Source: JAVBQL01 sp031549085 (GTDB lineage Bacteria; Spirochaetota; GWE2-31-10; MWDO01). From it: a stretch of DNA of 64,000 bases. Each line of letters begins with the position of its first letter. Position 1 is the stretch's first letter. A model generated the notes under the pieces. It worked only from the letters and a program-made list of their open reading frames with translations, was not told where the DNA came from and did not search any database. The stretch covers positions 62,001 to 126,000 of the forward strand of contig JAVBQL010000007.1 of NCBI GenBank assembly GCA_031549085.1, read 5' to 3'. A program made the translations under genes and the position numbers. Below, in pieces: positions 21,962 to 31,370 of the stretch.

Positions 21962-23386
21962 ATGAGTAATAAAGAAAAAACGGTAAAAACAATTTTGTCA
22001 ATACTTGTATCTGTTATGTTTTTACCATCTTTTATGGTTCTATTCTCTAACAATAATTTTGATAAATTTTACTATCCTCTTCTTTTAATTCTTTCATCTA
22101 TACTCTTTTTGGCTTTTTATCTAAAATTGATTTGGAGTGATTTTTTTATATATAGTGAGAGGTGGCAGAAACTAATTATCTACTTTATATTGTCGCTCTC
22201 AAGTTTTTTTCTAATTATTTTTGCTTTCGCAACTATGAGCAGCTCTGTTACATATAGCAGCATTATTGGAAATAATATAATAGCTTACTTGCTGGATGTC
22301 ATTAGAGTAGTAGGTTTTTTAATAATTTCAATTATTGGTCCAGCTCTTGGGGTATGTCTAATTATTGATAATCTTATTCGCAATAACAGGAAGCTAAAAA
22401 AGCGTAACTGGTTTCTACTAGTGATAACATCAATAATCACTCCAATATTATTATTAGTCACTATAATTGTAATAGTAGACTTAAGTATAGAGACTCTAAT
22501 GTTGTGGGATGTGGAGAGCAGAAAAAAGGTGCATAGTTTTTATAGATTCAATAAATCTGTAAGTTCAGCACTATTTTCGCATGATGGAAAATATGTGATA
22601 TCAGGTGAATATGATAAAAAAATAGTGCTTTGGGAGACGAAATCTGGAAAAAAGGTTAGAGTATTTAATGGACATGAAGATGAGGTTGAGGCACTGGCTT
22701 TCTCAGAAGATGATAAAACTATATTGTCTGGCTCAAGAGATGGGACTATCAGAGTGTGGGATTTGTCAAGTGGTAGAGAGATAAAAAAAATAGATGGACA
22801 AAGTAAGCATCTTCCATCAATAGAGTTCTCAAAAGATGGAAAATATGCAGCTACTAACTCGAAAGAGCTTGTATTAACATTATGGGGTATTGAAAATAGC
22901 AATAAACTTCAAACCTTTGATTTTAATGAGTATCCCTCCTCAATTGTTTTTTCAAACGATAATAATTATATAGTAACAGGGGCAAATGACAATATAATTA
23001 GGCTTTGGGATGCTAAAAATGGGAATCAAATAAAAACTTTTAATGGGCACTATGGTACAGTAAGTTCTCTAGCATATTCATATGATGGAAAATATATCTT
23101 ATCAGGCTCATATGATCATAGTGTGAAATTGTGGGATGTTGAGAGTGGAAAAGAGTTGAAGACTTTTAAGGGACATATACATCCCATTGTTTCACTGGCG
23201 TTCTCTCCTGATGGAAAATATGCTCTATCGGGTGGAAAAGATGCAAAATTTATCCTATGGGATATTGAAAATGGAATAGAAATTAAAACTTTTAATGGCC
23301 ATGATGGTGATGTTAGCTCTGTAAGTTTTTCACCAAATGGGAAATATATACTATCTGGAGGCCATAAATATTACTCTTTTGACTGA
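21962..23386 (+). CDS. membrane-anchored WD40 beta-propeller protein
   Basis: A 474-residue protein. Residues about 1-173 carry about five hydrophobic segments. They end with IIDNLIRNNRKLKKRNW before the last helix. Residues about 176-474 are WD40 repeats (LWDVESGKELKTFKGH, then SLAFSPDGKYALSGG and so on), about six full units plus the final outer strand at the start (LMLWDVESRKK) and the inner strands at the end. This is the 'velcro' closure of a seven-blade propeller. The propeller would lie on one side of the membrane as a protein-binding platform. The membrane part is homologous to the stand-alone proteins at 58195 and 58812. Confidence 0.85.
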   Translation: MSNKEKTVKTILSILVSVMFLPSFMVLFSNNNFDKFYYPLLLILSSILFLAFYLKLIWSDFFIYSERWQKLIIYFILSLSSFFLIIFAFATMSSSVTYSSIIGNNIIAYLLDVIRVVGFLIISIIGPALGVCLIIDNLIRNNRKLKKRNWFLLVITSIITPILLLVTIIVIVDLSIETLMLWDVESRKKVHSFYRFNKSVSSALFSHDGKYVISGEYDKKIVLWETKSGKKVRVFNGHEDEVEALAFSEDDKTILSGSRDGTIRVWDLSSGREIKKIDGQSKHLPSIEFSKDGKYAATNSKELVLTLWGIENSNKLQTFDFNEYPSSIVFSNDNNYIVTGANDNIIRLWDAKNGNQIKTFNGHYGTVSSLAYSYDGKYILSGSYDHSVKLWDVESGKELKTFKGHIHPIVSLAFSPDGKYALSGGKDAKFILWDIENGIEIKTFNGHDGDVSSVSFSPNGKYILSGGHKYYSFD

Positions 23387-23413
23387 GGGATTAGAGCTCT
23401 TCTATTTAATCAT

Positions 23414-23779
23414 CTAGTAGCCACCACCTTTGTTCCACCAATGGTGCATCATCCACGGCATACCAGCCTCACCAAATTTATACTTCATAACAAAAACGAA
23501 AAAGATAACAAAGAGTATAAAGAATACTATAGCAATAGTATTCAAAGTTATTCCTGCTGTGGTAACCTTTTTTGAATATATTCCTTCTGCAACCTTTTTT
23601 TCAAATTCCTCAAGCTCTTTTGGATCTTTTATCATCTCTCTTTCTCTTGCAATTTTTTTATTCTCCTCTCCTCTGTCAACTAATCCCAAAACAAGTCCTA
23701 CAATACCACCAATGAAACCTACGAAAGTACTTGAAATAAGAACTGATACAATTCCTACGATCATAGATGCTAGCCCCAT
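23414..23779 (-). CDS. small two-span membrane protein, DUF4190-like
   Basis: A 121-residue protein. Residues about 1-35 form a Gly/Val/Ile-rich span (MIVGIVSVLISSTFVGFIGG), a charged cytoplasmic loop follows (RGEENKKIAREREMI, DPKELEEFEKK), then a second span at residues about 72-97 and a Trp/His/Gly-rich tail (WMMHHWWNKGGGY). The Gly-rich first helix with IVGLVLG resembles DUF4190-type proteins. AAGGAGG precedes the ATG. It is convergent with the WD40 gene. Function unknown. Confidence 0.6.
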   Translation of the reverse strand: MGLASMIVGIVSVLISSTFVGFIGGIVGLVLGLVDRGEENKKIAREREMIKDPKELEEFEKKVAEGIYSKKVTTAGITLNTIAIVFFILFVIFFVFVMKYKFGEAGMPWMMHHWWNKGGGY

Positions 23780-23992
23780 AGTATCCTCCTTATTAAAAAA
23801 AATAAAAATAAAAAAATGGATATTTTTTTTTATCTCTCTCTATTTAAAAGGTATTATTATATTTTTATAAAGGCTATTTTTTGTAAGTTTTTTTATATAG
23901 AAATACTATTTTTTTAAAAAAAATATTTTATCGAGTAGTATCAATTTGAAACTAAAATTTGAAATGGTTGATTATTTAAAATAATATATTTT

Positions 23993-24832
23993 TTAGAAAG
24001 AGAGAAGTTTGCTTTCAAACTGTTTTATAAATCCCAATTTTTCATATACTCTTATTGCTCTGCCATTCTCTTTTTTTACATAGAGCATTACTCTATTTTT
24101 ATTGTTCTCTCTAAATATCTCTCCTATAAGTCTTGAAACGCAGTATGTTGCAAGGTTTTTGTTTCGATATTTTTCTAATGTAAAGACACCACCAATTTGA
24201 TAGCAATTTTTTGAGTTTGCGTTTACGTTACATTTTGATATTGCTTTTGGAATATGTATATTTTCAAATATTGCAATGTTTAATCTATTGTTTAATAATC
24301 TTTTAAAATGCTTCATCTCCAAATAGTATGGGTAGTTTTTATCCTCTCTGTAGACCTCCTCTTTATGATAGAGATATTGCAGCTTTTTTAAATATTTGAA
24401 GTGTGACTCATCACATTTCACTCCTATATAGTTCTCTTCATCATCGATCAGAAAAGGTTTAAAATTATCTTTCGTTAATTGCATAACATAGTATTCATAT
24501 TCACTATTGAAATTCTTATCTATTTTTTCATTGAGTATATTAATGGTTTTAGTAGCGCCATAAATAGAGAATGTACCTATCTCATTAAGAAGTTTGACTG
24601 CACTATTAATATATTCATCTTTTAAATTTATGTGTATCATTCCATATCCAGAACTGGTTATTAGGGAATCAACTCTGCTGTTTTTAAAAAATGGGTATAG
24701 GTGTACATAGTGCATGTTAGGATTTTTTGAAAAAATTTTATCAAGTACTGTTATGAATATCAGTTCATTCTCTTCCATATATTCTACAATGAGTTTTTGT
24801 TCTATGCTGTTACTATTACTATCAAAAATCAT
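23993..24832 (-). CDS. GNAT-family N-acetyltransferase
   Basis: A 279-residue protein. The C-terminal 80 residues carry the acetyl-CoA-binding region: IGGVFTLEKYRNKNLATYCV, then VMLYVKKENGRAIRVYEKLG, the usual GNAT V-x-x-x-x-R-x-x-x-x-A and N-x-x-A-x-x-x-Y-x-x-x-G-F motifs. The N-terminal 150 residues look like a degenerate second GNAT fold, as in double-domain acetyltransferases. Its ATG overlaps the stop of the lipoate ligase-like gene by four bases. Substrate unknown; the location suggests a link to lipoate or redox metabolism. Confidence 0.75.
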   Translation of the reverse strand: MIFDSNSNSIEQKLIVEYMEENELIFITVLDKIFSKNPNMHYVHLYPFFKNSRVDSLITSSGYGMIHINLKDEYINSAVKLLNEIGTFSIYGATKTINILNEKIDKNFNSEYEYYVMQLTKDNFKPFLIDDEENYIGVKCDESHFKYLKKLQYLYHKEEVYREDKNYPYYLEMKHFKRLLNNRLNIAIFENIHIPKAISKCNVNANSKNCYQIGGVFTLEKYRNKNLATYCVSRLIGEIFRENNKNRVMLYVKKENGRAIRVYEKLGFIKQFESKLLSF

Positions 24833-25620
24833 TTTCTATAGTTCCATTCATCTTTTGAATATTTTGAAGTAACTAATTCATCAATTTTAAGCCTATCTTC
24901 ATAACTAATTTTATAATCAATTGGATCTAAATATTCATTAAAACTCTCTTTGAATGAGTCTATTATATCATCTATTTTAATATTCTCTCTGTTTTTTGAA
25001 AATTTTTTTGAATTCATATTTTTTGGACTATTTTTTAGAAAACTTTCAAGCCACTCTGGAGAGTAATTATTTAAAAGTACACCCTGCTGGAGAAATAGAT
25101 TCTTAAAAATTTTTTGAGCAGAACCAATAAGCTTGTTTCCATCTCTTCCCTTTATCTCATATTGAGAGACAGATGAAAAACAGTCATAATTTGTCTCATT
25201 GGTGATAGTTTTATCCTCTATCGTGGTATTGATATTCAATTTCATAAGTGCATTTTTTAATATGTTTGCTATAAATAGATAGATATCTTTGTAAGATTTC
25301 AAATTAAAAATATCTTTGTTTAATATTATAGAGTAGGTAAAACTATATTTATCATGATATATGGCGTTTCCGCCTGTTAGACGCCTTATGATTGTGGTAT
25401 TGTTCTCGTTTAATTTTTCTTTTGAGAAGAGATCTGTCTTTTGAAAATATCCTATTGTTATAGATGGCTTTGAAAAGGTATAAAACCTAAGAACTCCATC
25501 AATTTCGCTATCTTCTATAAGTTTTGACACAAAATATTCATCAATAGCCATATTAGAGCAGCCACAATTTTCAATGTTTGTAAAAAAGAGAAGTTTTGGT
25601 TTAGTGGTACTCTTTTCCAT
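24829..25620 (-). CDS. lplA: lipoate-protein ligase A family protein
   Basis: A 263-residue protein of the LplA/BirA fold: NMAIDEYF at residues 23-30, IRRLTGGNAIYHD at about 82-94 (the R-R-x-x-G-G-x-x-x-x-H signature), and GNKLIGSAQK at about 155-164 with the conserved Lys that binds lipoyl-AMP. It would attach lipoate (or octanoate) to carrier proteins such as glycine-cleavage H protein. It lacks the long C-terminal domain of E. coli LplA, so it may need a partner or act as a transferase. It overlaps trxB upstream by 20 bases and the GNAT gene downstream by four. Confidence 0.8.
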   Translation of the reverse strand: MEKSTTKPKLLFFTNIENCGCSNMAIDEYFVSKLIEDSEIDGVLRFYTFSKPSITIGYFQKTDLFSKEKLNENNTTIIRRLTGGNAIYHDKYSFTYSIILNKDIFNLKSYKDIYLFIANILKNALMKLNINTTIEDKTITNETNYDCFSSVSQYEIKGRDGNKLIGSAQKIFKNLFLQQGVLLNNYSPEWLESFLKNSPKNMNSKKFSKNRENIKIDDIIDSFKESFNEYLDPIDYKISYEDRLKIDELVTSKYSKDEWNYRK

Positions 25621-26548
25621 CTAGCTTGTTTATATACTCTATTGCATTATTTACAGCGGTCGCTCCATCAGATATTGCTGTTACAATCTGTCTAAACTGG
25701 CCGCTCTTTACATCACCAACAGCAAATAGCCCTTCGATGCCTGTTTGATGGTTCTCATCTGTTTTTATGAAGCCTTCATTATCAAGTATGCTTTTACTTA
25801 GAAAAAGTGTGTTTGGATTTGAACCAATGAAAATGAATATGGCGTCTGCTTTTACTTTTGTGATCTCTTTTGATAATAGATTTTCTATTGAGACAATCTC
25901 CACTTTGTTTGTTCCATCTATTGATAATACAACTGAATTTAGCATATATTTTATTTTTTTGTTATTTGATGCGAGCTTTACAATTGAATCAACTGCTCTA
26001 AAGCTATCTTTTCTATGTACCAGTGTTACGGAGTTAACATATTTTGTAAGAAGTATCGCCTCTGTTAAGGCAGAGTCTCCACCACCAACGACAACAACAT
26101 CTTTTCCTTTGAAGAAAGGCCCATCACATGTTGCACAATAGCTTACACCTTTACCAAGAAATTTTCCCTCACCATCTACAGATAGATACTTGTATGTGGA
26201 GCCTGTTGCTATTATAACAGCTCTTGCCTTATACTCACTATTTTTTGATTTTGCTATAAATATATTTTCATTTTTTTCTAGTGATATTATATCATCACTT
26301 ACTACTTCAGCTCCAAACTTTGCTGCATGCTTTGTCATCTTTTCAGCTAAAGAGAAGCCATCAATTCCCTCTTCAAGGGAAGGAAAATTATCTATTAGGT
26401 CAATTAGGAGGAGCTTTCCGCCAGCCGCATTTTTTTCTACTATTACTGTTTTTAGTCCAGCTCTAGAACCATACATTCCAGCAGTGAGTCCAGCAGCTCC
26501 ACCTCCAATTATTAAAAGATCTATATTTGAAGTATCTAATGTTGCCAT
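25601..26548 (-). CDS. trxB: thioredoxin reductase
   Basis: A 315-residue flavoprotein. GGGAAGLTAGMYGSRAG (residues about 13-29) binds FAD; CATCDG at about residue 136 is the redox-active CxxC; VVVGGGDSALTEA at about 150 binds NADPH; FIFIGSNPNT and GLFAVGDV near the end complete the fold. It passes electrons from NADPH to thioredoxin in the cytoplasm. ATG 26548 follows GGAG by nine bases; an upstream ATG overlaps this site. First gene of the trxB-lplA-GNAT operon. Confidence 0.92.
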   Translation of the reverse strand: MATLDTSNIDLLIIGGGAAGLTAGMYGSRAGLKTVIVEKNAAGGKLLLIDLIDNFPSLEEGIDGFSLAEKMTKHAAKFGAEVVSDDIISLEKNENIFIAKSKNSEYKARAVIIATGSTYKYLSVDGEGKFLGKGVSYCATCDGPFFKGKDVVVVGGGDSALTEAILLTKYVNSVTLVHRKDSFRAVDSIVKLASNNKKIKYMLNSVVLSIDGTNKVEIVSIENLLSKEITKVKADAIFIFIGSNPNTLFLSKSILDNEGFIKTDENHQTGIEGLFAVGDVKSGQFRQIVTAISDGATAVNNAIEYINKLDGKEYH

Positions 26549-26656
26549 AAATAATATCTCCATATTAAAAATATTGGGTAATGCACTGTAAAAATGAATA
26601 ATTTTTAAATAAACTGATTTCTTAAACTATTTTAAATAATAAACTTGTCTGTGTTT

Positions 26657-27505
26657 TTAAGCTTTTCTCTTTGCGATTTGTTCCAATTTATCGAGATATT
26701 TATTTAACATCTCTTTCCATTCAAAAGGAATAAAGTTTTCATCAAAAGCAAGACCAATGCCATAGATACCTGTACTGTTTGGTATAGGTTCGGCTCTTAC
26801 AGCTTCTCCTTCAATTGATAGAAAACTGCTTGTATCTTTTAGTAGAGGGATTATAATTTTTACTCTTTTTAATAGAATAGTTTTAGGATTTTCAAGTGCC
26901 AATATAACCATGCAGCCAAAGGATGAGGCGTTTTTCAATATGCATGGCCTTTTTGACCCCTGTAACTCGACTACTATTCTATTTGATGCAATGCCCATAT
27001 CTTCGCATACTTTATTATCTATGTTTATACGAAGAGCCTTCCTTTTAACAAAGTTATCACTTGCTTCAAGAACTCTTCCTATGATCTCTATTAGATCTTC
27101 AGGCGGTTTCTGGGAAAACTCTAATGATACTAAAAATACAGAAGAACCATCATTAGAAATTTGTCTTGTCATGTTGAAAGGTGTATATGATTTTATAACA
27201 GATGCGACAAAGAACATTATTGGAGCTTTTGTCTCTTTCTCTTGAAAGAAGGAGAATCTCAAGTTTACATAGTTGTTGGCTTTTTTGATATCTTCAAAAT
27301 CATCTGCACCCAGTGTCATTATGATCTTGGCTGTTTTCATTGAACATGAGTATATAACACAAGGTAATTGCCCGCTTCTTATCTTTAGGAAGACCTTTTT
27401 TGTCTCCAAGCCGGTAATCTCAATAATTGATTTATTGAATGCTAACTCTTTATCACCATATGTTTCATAAAAATTGAGCAATTTCTGCGTAGGTAATGTA
27501 GCCAT
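26657..27505 (-). CDS. PilZ-domain c-di-GMP receptor, spirochaete type
   Basis: About 282 residues. The N-terminal half (LLNFYETYGDKELAFNKSII, then PCVIYSCSMKTAKII) is a flexible-sheet domain typical of spirochaetal PilZ proteins. The C-terminal PilZ domain starts near KRKALRI (residue about 158) and has CILKNASSFGC, which corresponds to the D/N-x-S-x-x-G motif. The R-x-x-x-R motif is degenerate (R-K-A-L-R). In spirochaetes, homologues bind c-di-GMP and control motility and virulence. A PAS-GGDEF cyclase in the window (48811) could supply the ligand. The start is ATG 27505 after TTGGAG. Confidence 0.75.
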   Translation of the reverse strand: MATLPTQKLLNFYETYGDKELAFNKSIIEITGLETKKVFLKIRSGQLPCVIYSCSMKTAKIIMTLGADDFEDIKKANNYVNLRFSFFQEKETKAPIMFFVASVIKSYTPFNMTRQISNDGSSVFLVSLEFSQKPPEDLIEIIGRVLEASDNFVKRKALRINIDNKVCEDMGIASNRIVVELQGSKRPCILKNASSFGCMVILALENPKTILLKRVKIIIPLLKDTSSFLSIEGEAVRAEPIPNSTGIYGIGLAFDENFIPFEWKEMLNKYLDKLEQIAKRKA

Positions 27506-27593
27506 AATCTCCAACTGTACTTAAATTTTTCGATTATTACGATATAATATCAAAAATGTAAATTAAAATCAAGTATAATTATTGATTTTTATT

Positions 27594-28643
27594 CTATAAT
27601 GAAACTATATTAATCATTTTATCAAGCGACTTTTTTGCTTCTTGTTTCATCGTAATATCTATATCAACCAAATATTTTAGCCCACTTTTTTCTTTTTCAA
27701 AATCCTCTATAGATTTTATTGTTTCATATAGAGACTCTATTGTGGTTTTACTCATATCATCACAATAGGACTCTTTAAGCTCATATATATGTTTATCTTT
27801 AAACTCATCTTTTAGTCTGTTTACAAAACTGCTCTCTGTTCCTATAACCCATTCAGTTCCTGCTTTTGCATCTCTTATTGTGTTGTAGATCATCTCTGTT
27901 GAGCCATTTAGGTCTGAAGCATCAACAATATCTTCGGTAGATTCAGGGTGGACTATTATTTTTGCATCCTTATGCTCCATCCTTGCATTCTCAATATCTT
28001 TCAGTGTGAAGTTTTTATGAACATAACAGTAGCCATCCCATAAAAAAAGCTTGGCCTTTTTTATGTTAGTATCATCATAAGCTAGATCTCTTTTTATTTT
28101 AATTATCTCATCTTTTTTTAAGCCCAAACTATTTCCTATATTTTTACCAAGATTATAGTCAGGTGTGAAAAGTATAGAGTAACCATTTGCAAAATAGTAT
28201 TCAACTATCTTTTTTGCATTTGAGGAGGTGCAGACAGAGCCCTCATTTTTGCCGCAAAAAGCCTTTATGTCTATATATGAGTTTATATATGTAACTGGAG
28301 CTATCTTTAAATTGCTGCTTTTTAATTTGTTGTATACAATGGAAAGGGACTTTTCGTTTGCCATATTTGCCATATCACACATAGCATCAGTTACAGGTGT
28401 CAAAATAGTTTGTTCATCTTTTGCAAGTATTTTTATGGTCTCTGCCATAAACTTTACACCGCAAACAACAATATATTTTGCTGTGCTGCTCTTTGCAAAT
28501 AGGGCGAGCTTATATGAATCACCAACAAAATCTGATAGTTTTACTATGTCCTCATTTTGATAGTGGTGTGCAACAATTGAGAGTCTATCTTTAAACTTCT
28601 CTTTTAATCGTTTTATATTTGAAATAATCTCTTCTTTTTTCAT
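27594..28643 (-). CDS. nadA: quinolinate synthase NadA
   Basis: About 349 residues. IVAHHYQNEDIVKLSDFVGDS near the start, CGVKFMAET, VCTSSNA and HPESTEDIVDASDLNGST are NadA signatures. Three Cys expected to bind the [4Fe-4S] cluster are seen in AMCDMA (about residue 89), GYCYVH (about 204) and SYCDDM (about 293); this spacing resembles the Bacillus type. It condenses iminoaspartate with dihydroxyacetone phosphate to quinolinate in NAD synthesis. nadB and nadC are not nearby. I start it at ATG 28643 after AAGG. Confidence 0.92.
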   Translation of the reverse strand: MKKEEIISNIKRLKEKFKDRLSIVAHHYQNEDIVKLSDFVGDSYKLALFAKSSTAKYIVVCGVKFMAETIKILAKDEQTILTPVTDAMCDMANMANEKSLSIVYNKLKSSNLKIAPVTYINSYIDIKAFCGKNEGSVCTSSNAKKIVEYYFANGYSILFTPDYNLGKNIGNSLGLKKDEIIKIKRDLAYDDTNIKKAKLFLWDGYCYVHKNFTLKDIENARMEHKDAKIIVHPESTEDIVDASDLNGSTEMIYNTIRDAKAGTEWVIGTESSFVNRLKDEFKDKHIYELKESYCDDMSKTTIESLYETIKSIEDFEKEKSGLKYLVDIDITMKQEAKKSLDKMINIVSL

Positions 28644-29063
28644 ATTCAATACCTTATTATCATTTAACAAAATATAGATCTAATAAAAAAAAATATAATT
28701 GTCAACTTACAATAACTCTGATTTTCAAAAAATGTTATAAAGTGAAGACATATAATAACGTTTTTATATAAATATTTTTATATTTTAAAAATTATAGTAT
28801 TATTTATATCGGTAAAAATGTATTATTTATTTTTTAAGTGGTGATTTTTAATTATTAGGATATTAATAATATATTTTTACGTTTTTTTAAAAAATCTTAT
28901 TCCTATTCAATATTATCTAATTAATACTCCAAGTTTTTTCTCTGTTTTATATTAAATTAAATTTATATGTAGGTTTACAAGTTTTTTTGTTGATTTATAA
29001 TGTAAAATATTATACTCTGTTCTATTATATTTTTTTTATTTTTAGAGGTTTTTTTTCGTAACT
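28644..29063. other. AT-rich intergenic region between divergent nadA and argF
   Basis: About 420 bp, extremely AT-rich, with no open frame of note. It must hold promoters for both divergent genes; the one supported for argF is listed separately. No tRNA, repeat or convincing dyad was seen. Confidence 0.5.
28974..29001 (+). promoter_or_regulatory. candidate sigma-70 promoter of argF
   Basis: TTTACA (28974-28979), a 16-bp spacer and a perfect TATAAT (28996-29001). The start codon at 29064 gives a leader of about 55 nt. Confidence 0.45.
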
Positions 29064-30050
29064 ATGAATGACAATAAATCTAATATTGGATATAAAAAGA
29101 GTTTTTTAAGTTTGAAAGATTTCTCAAGAGAGGAGATAGAGTCCCTTGTTGATTTTTCCATAGAGCTTAAGGCTTCAAAAGCAAGAAAAGAGTATAGGTA
29201 TCATCTAAAGAATAAGAATATAGCACTTATATTTGAGAAGACCTCCACTCGCACTAGGTGTGCTTTGGAGATTGCCTGCTTTGATGAGGGGGCAAATGCT
29301 ATATTTTTGGATAAAAATGCAATACAAATGGGAAAAAAAGAGTCAGTAAAGGATACTGCCCGTGTCATTGGAAGAATGTTTGATGCGATCTGCTTTAGAG
29401 GTTTTAAAAGCGATACATTGAATACTCTATATGAATATTCTAATGTCCCGGTAATAAATGCCCTAACTGATGATGAACACCCAACACAAATTATAGCTGA
29501 CTTTATGACTATAAAGGAGCACTTTGGTAAGCTTTCAGGATTGAAGCTTGCATATGTTGGAGATGGAAGAAATAATGTAGCAAATACGCTTCTAATTGCT
29601 GGTGCAAAGGTGGCACTTAATATTGCAATATGTGCTCCAAAGACTCTCTTTCCAAATGATGATTTGGTTGCTTATTCTAAAAAACTTGCAGAGGAGAGTG
29701 GTTCATCTATAATAGTAACCGACTCAGTAGATGAGGCATTAAAAAATGCAGATATTGTCTATACAGATGTGTGGGTTAGTATGGGTGAAGAGAAGAATCC
29801 AGAAATAGAAGAGAGAATAAAACAGTTAAAGCCCTATGAGGTTAATAAAAAACTTATGGAGCGGGCAAACAAAAATAGTATATTTTTACATTGTCTTCCT
29901 GCGACTCATGAAAATGGAGTCCACTTTATGGAAGTTACAGAGGAAGTTTTTGAGGCTTCAAATTCTTTAGTTTTTCAGCAGGCAGAAAATAGACTGCATT
30001 CTATAAAATCAATATTAGTATCAACTATCGGGAGAGTGAACCATTTATGA
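29064..30050 (+). CDS. argF: ornithine carbamoyltransferase
   Basis: A 328-residue enzyme with FEKTSTRTRCALE (carbamoyl-phosphate site, residues about 56-68), MGKKESVKDTARV, DDEHPTQIIADF and FLHCLPA (ornithine-loop Cys, residue about 276). The G-K-K-E-S segment is that of the enteric ArgF/ArcB group. It forms citrulline from ornithine and carbamoyl phosphate, or runs in reverse in arginine fermentation. No arcA or arcC is adjacent, so the direction is not decided. The TGA overlaps the ATG of the next gene. Confidence 0.92.
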   Translation: MNDNKSNIGYKKSFLSLKDFSREEIESLVDFSIELKASKARKEYRYHLKNKNIALIFEKTSTRTRCALEIACFDEGANAIFLDKNAIQMGKKESVKDTARVIGRMFDAICFRGFKSDTLNTLYEYSNVPVINALTDDEHPTQIIADFMTIKEHFGKLSGLKLAYVGDGRNNVANTLLIAGAKVALNIAICAPKTLFPNDDLVAYSKKLAEESGSSIIVTDSVDEALKNADIVYTDVWVSMGEEKNPEIEERIKQLKPYEVNKKLMERANKNSIFLHCLPATHENGVHFMEVTEEVFEASNSLVFQQAENRLHSIKSILVSTIGRVNHL

Positions 30051-31321
30051 AAACGCTTTTAATTTACAACCTTTTTCCAAGACTCTATAAAAATATTGAA
30101 GAGTGGGAAAAAGAGCTGGATGGAATAATAGATATGGGGTTTAATAGTATCTATATTAATCCATTGCAGTATCCAGGTTTTTCTGGAAGTCTCTATGCAA
30201 TAAAAGATTACTATATATACAATCCTCTATTCTTTAAGACAAATAAGCCTGAAGATGAGATTAAGAAATTTATTAAAGCTTGTAAAAAGAGGGGCTTGTT
30301 GGTATTTATGGATCTGGTAATTGATCATACGTCAATTGATTCACCTTTAATAAAAGATCACAAGGATTGGTATGTATTGGGTGATGATGGAGATGTGAAA
30401 AGACCGGGAGCATGGGAGAATGGGCAATATATCACATGGGGTGATCTTGCTGCCTTCAATTTGGAGGCAAGTACAGACAGAGACAATCTGTGGAAATATC
30501 TTTTAGATATGTGTGTCCACTCAATAAAGCTTGGCTTTGATGGTTTTAGATGTGATGCTGCCTACCTTATTCCAAATATTTTCTGGTCATATTTGATTTC
30601 TAATATTAGAAAAGATTTTAATGATGTCTACTTTTTGGCAGAGACTTTAGGCTGTACACCATCACGCATACAGCTTATATCAAAGACTGGTTTTGACTAT
30701 ACATTCAACTCATCAAAGTGGTGGAACTATAATGAGCCTTGGTGTCTTGAGCAGTATGCACTAACAAGATTGTCTAGTGACTCTATCTCATTTCCAGATT
30801 CTCATGACACTGTTCGTCTTATGGATGAGTGCGGCGATAATGAGAGTCAATTTTTGCAGAGAGTCTATTTTGAAGCCCTCTTTTCTAAAGGTTTTATGAT
30901 AACATCTGGTCTTGAGTATGGTTTTAAAAAGAAGCTTAATGTTGTTGAGAGCTCTCCTAATGATTGGGAGAAGACAGGTCTTGACTATACACAAAATATC
31001 AAGAAGATACTTGAGATAAAAAAGGCTTTTCTTCCACTTTCAGAGGAGAGCCCTATAAATGTTGTTGATCACTCAAATTGGCAAAATATATTCTGTTTTT
31101 ATAAAGAGTGGGATCATATAAGAGTGCTTATAATGCTTAATAAAGATGTTCAGTATGGACAGAGAATATATATACACAATTGTGAAACAGTGCTTGCAGA
31201 GGAAAAAATCAGAGACTACTCACCAGAAAATAGAATGGATGGTTATATAAAAGAGATAAATATAGAGCTGAAACCTGGTGAGTTTAAAATATTTGCAAGT
31301 GAAAAACACTACAGAAAATAG
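30047..31321 (+). CDS. GH13 alpha-amylase-family enzyme
   Basis: A 424-residue protein with the four GH13 regions: DLVIDHTS, GFDGFRCDAA (nucleophile Asp about residue 168), FLAETLG (acid/base Glu about 198) and FPDSHDT (Asp about 250). A small beta domain ends the protein. There is no signal peptide, so it is cytoplasmic and likely acts on glycogen-like or short alpha-glucans, or as a glucosyltransferase. Relatives with F-L-A-E-T and S-F-P-x-S-H-D-T are poorly studied. ATGA overlap with argF couples translation of two unrelated functions. Confidence 0.85.
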   Translation: MKTLLIYNLFPRLYKNIEEWEKELDGIIDMGFNSIYINPLQYPGFSGSLYAIKDYYIYNPLFFKTNKPEDEIKKFIKACKKRGLLVFMDLVIDHTSIDSPLIKDHKDWYVLGDDGDVKRPGAWENGQYITWGDLAAFNLEASTDRDNLWKYLLDMCVHSIKLGFDGFRCDAAYLIPNIFWSYLISNIRKDFNDVYFLAETLGCTPSRIQLISKTGFDYTFNSSKWWNYNEPWCLEQYALTRLSSDSISFPDSHDTVRLMDECGDNESQFLQRVYFEALFSKGFMITSGLEYGFKKKLNVVESSPNDWEKTGLDYTQNIKKILEIKKAFLPLSEESPINVVDHSNWQNIFCFYKEWDHIRVLIMLNKDVQYGQRIYIHNCETVLAEEKIRDYSPENRMDGYIKEINIELKPGEFKIFASEKHYRK

Positions 31322-31335
31322 ATAAAAACTTTTAA

Positions 31336-31370
31336 TAGAGGGGGCAGTTGATTTATGCCCCTCTAAAATT
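31336..31370 (+). terminator. hairpin after the GH13 gene
   Basis: TAGAGGGGGCA (31336-31346) and TGCCCCTCTA (31356-31365) form a GC-rich stem with one bulged G and a nine-base loop. An AAAATT follows, not a clean T run, so termination may be partial. An alternative stem uses the 3' arm with the following TTAGAG. Confidence 0.45.

Noticed and set aside
27594..28643. NadA has Ser in HPES where many homologues have Cys, suggesting a lost Fe-S ligand
   Set aside because: The ligand set seems complete in AMCDMA, GYCYVH and SYCDDM with Bacillus-like spacing, and HPES is, as I recall, found in active enzymes.
28671..29063. tRNA or small RNA in the nadA-argF gap
   Set aside because: No cloverleaf, CCA end or GC-rich stem is visible; only AT-rich sequence and a promoter candidate.
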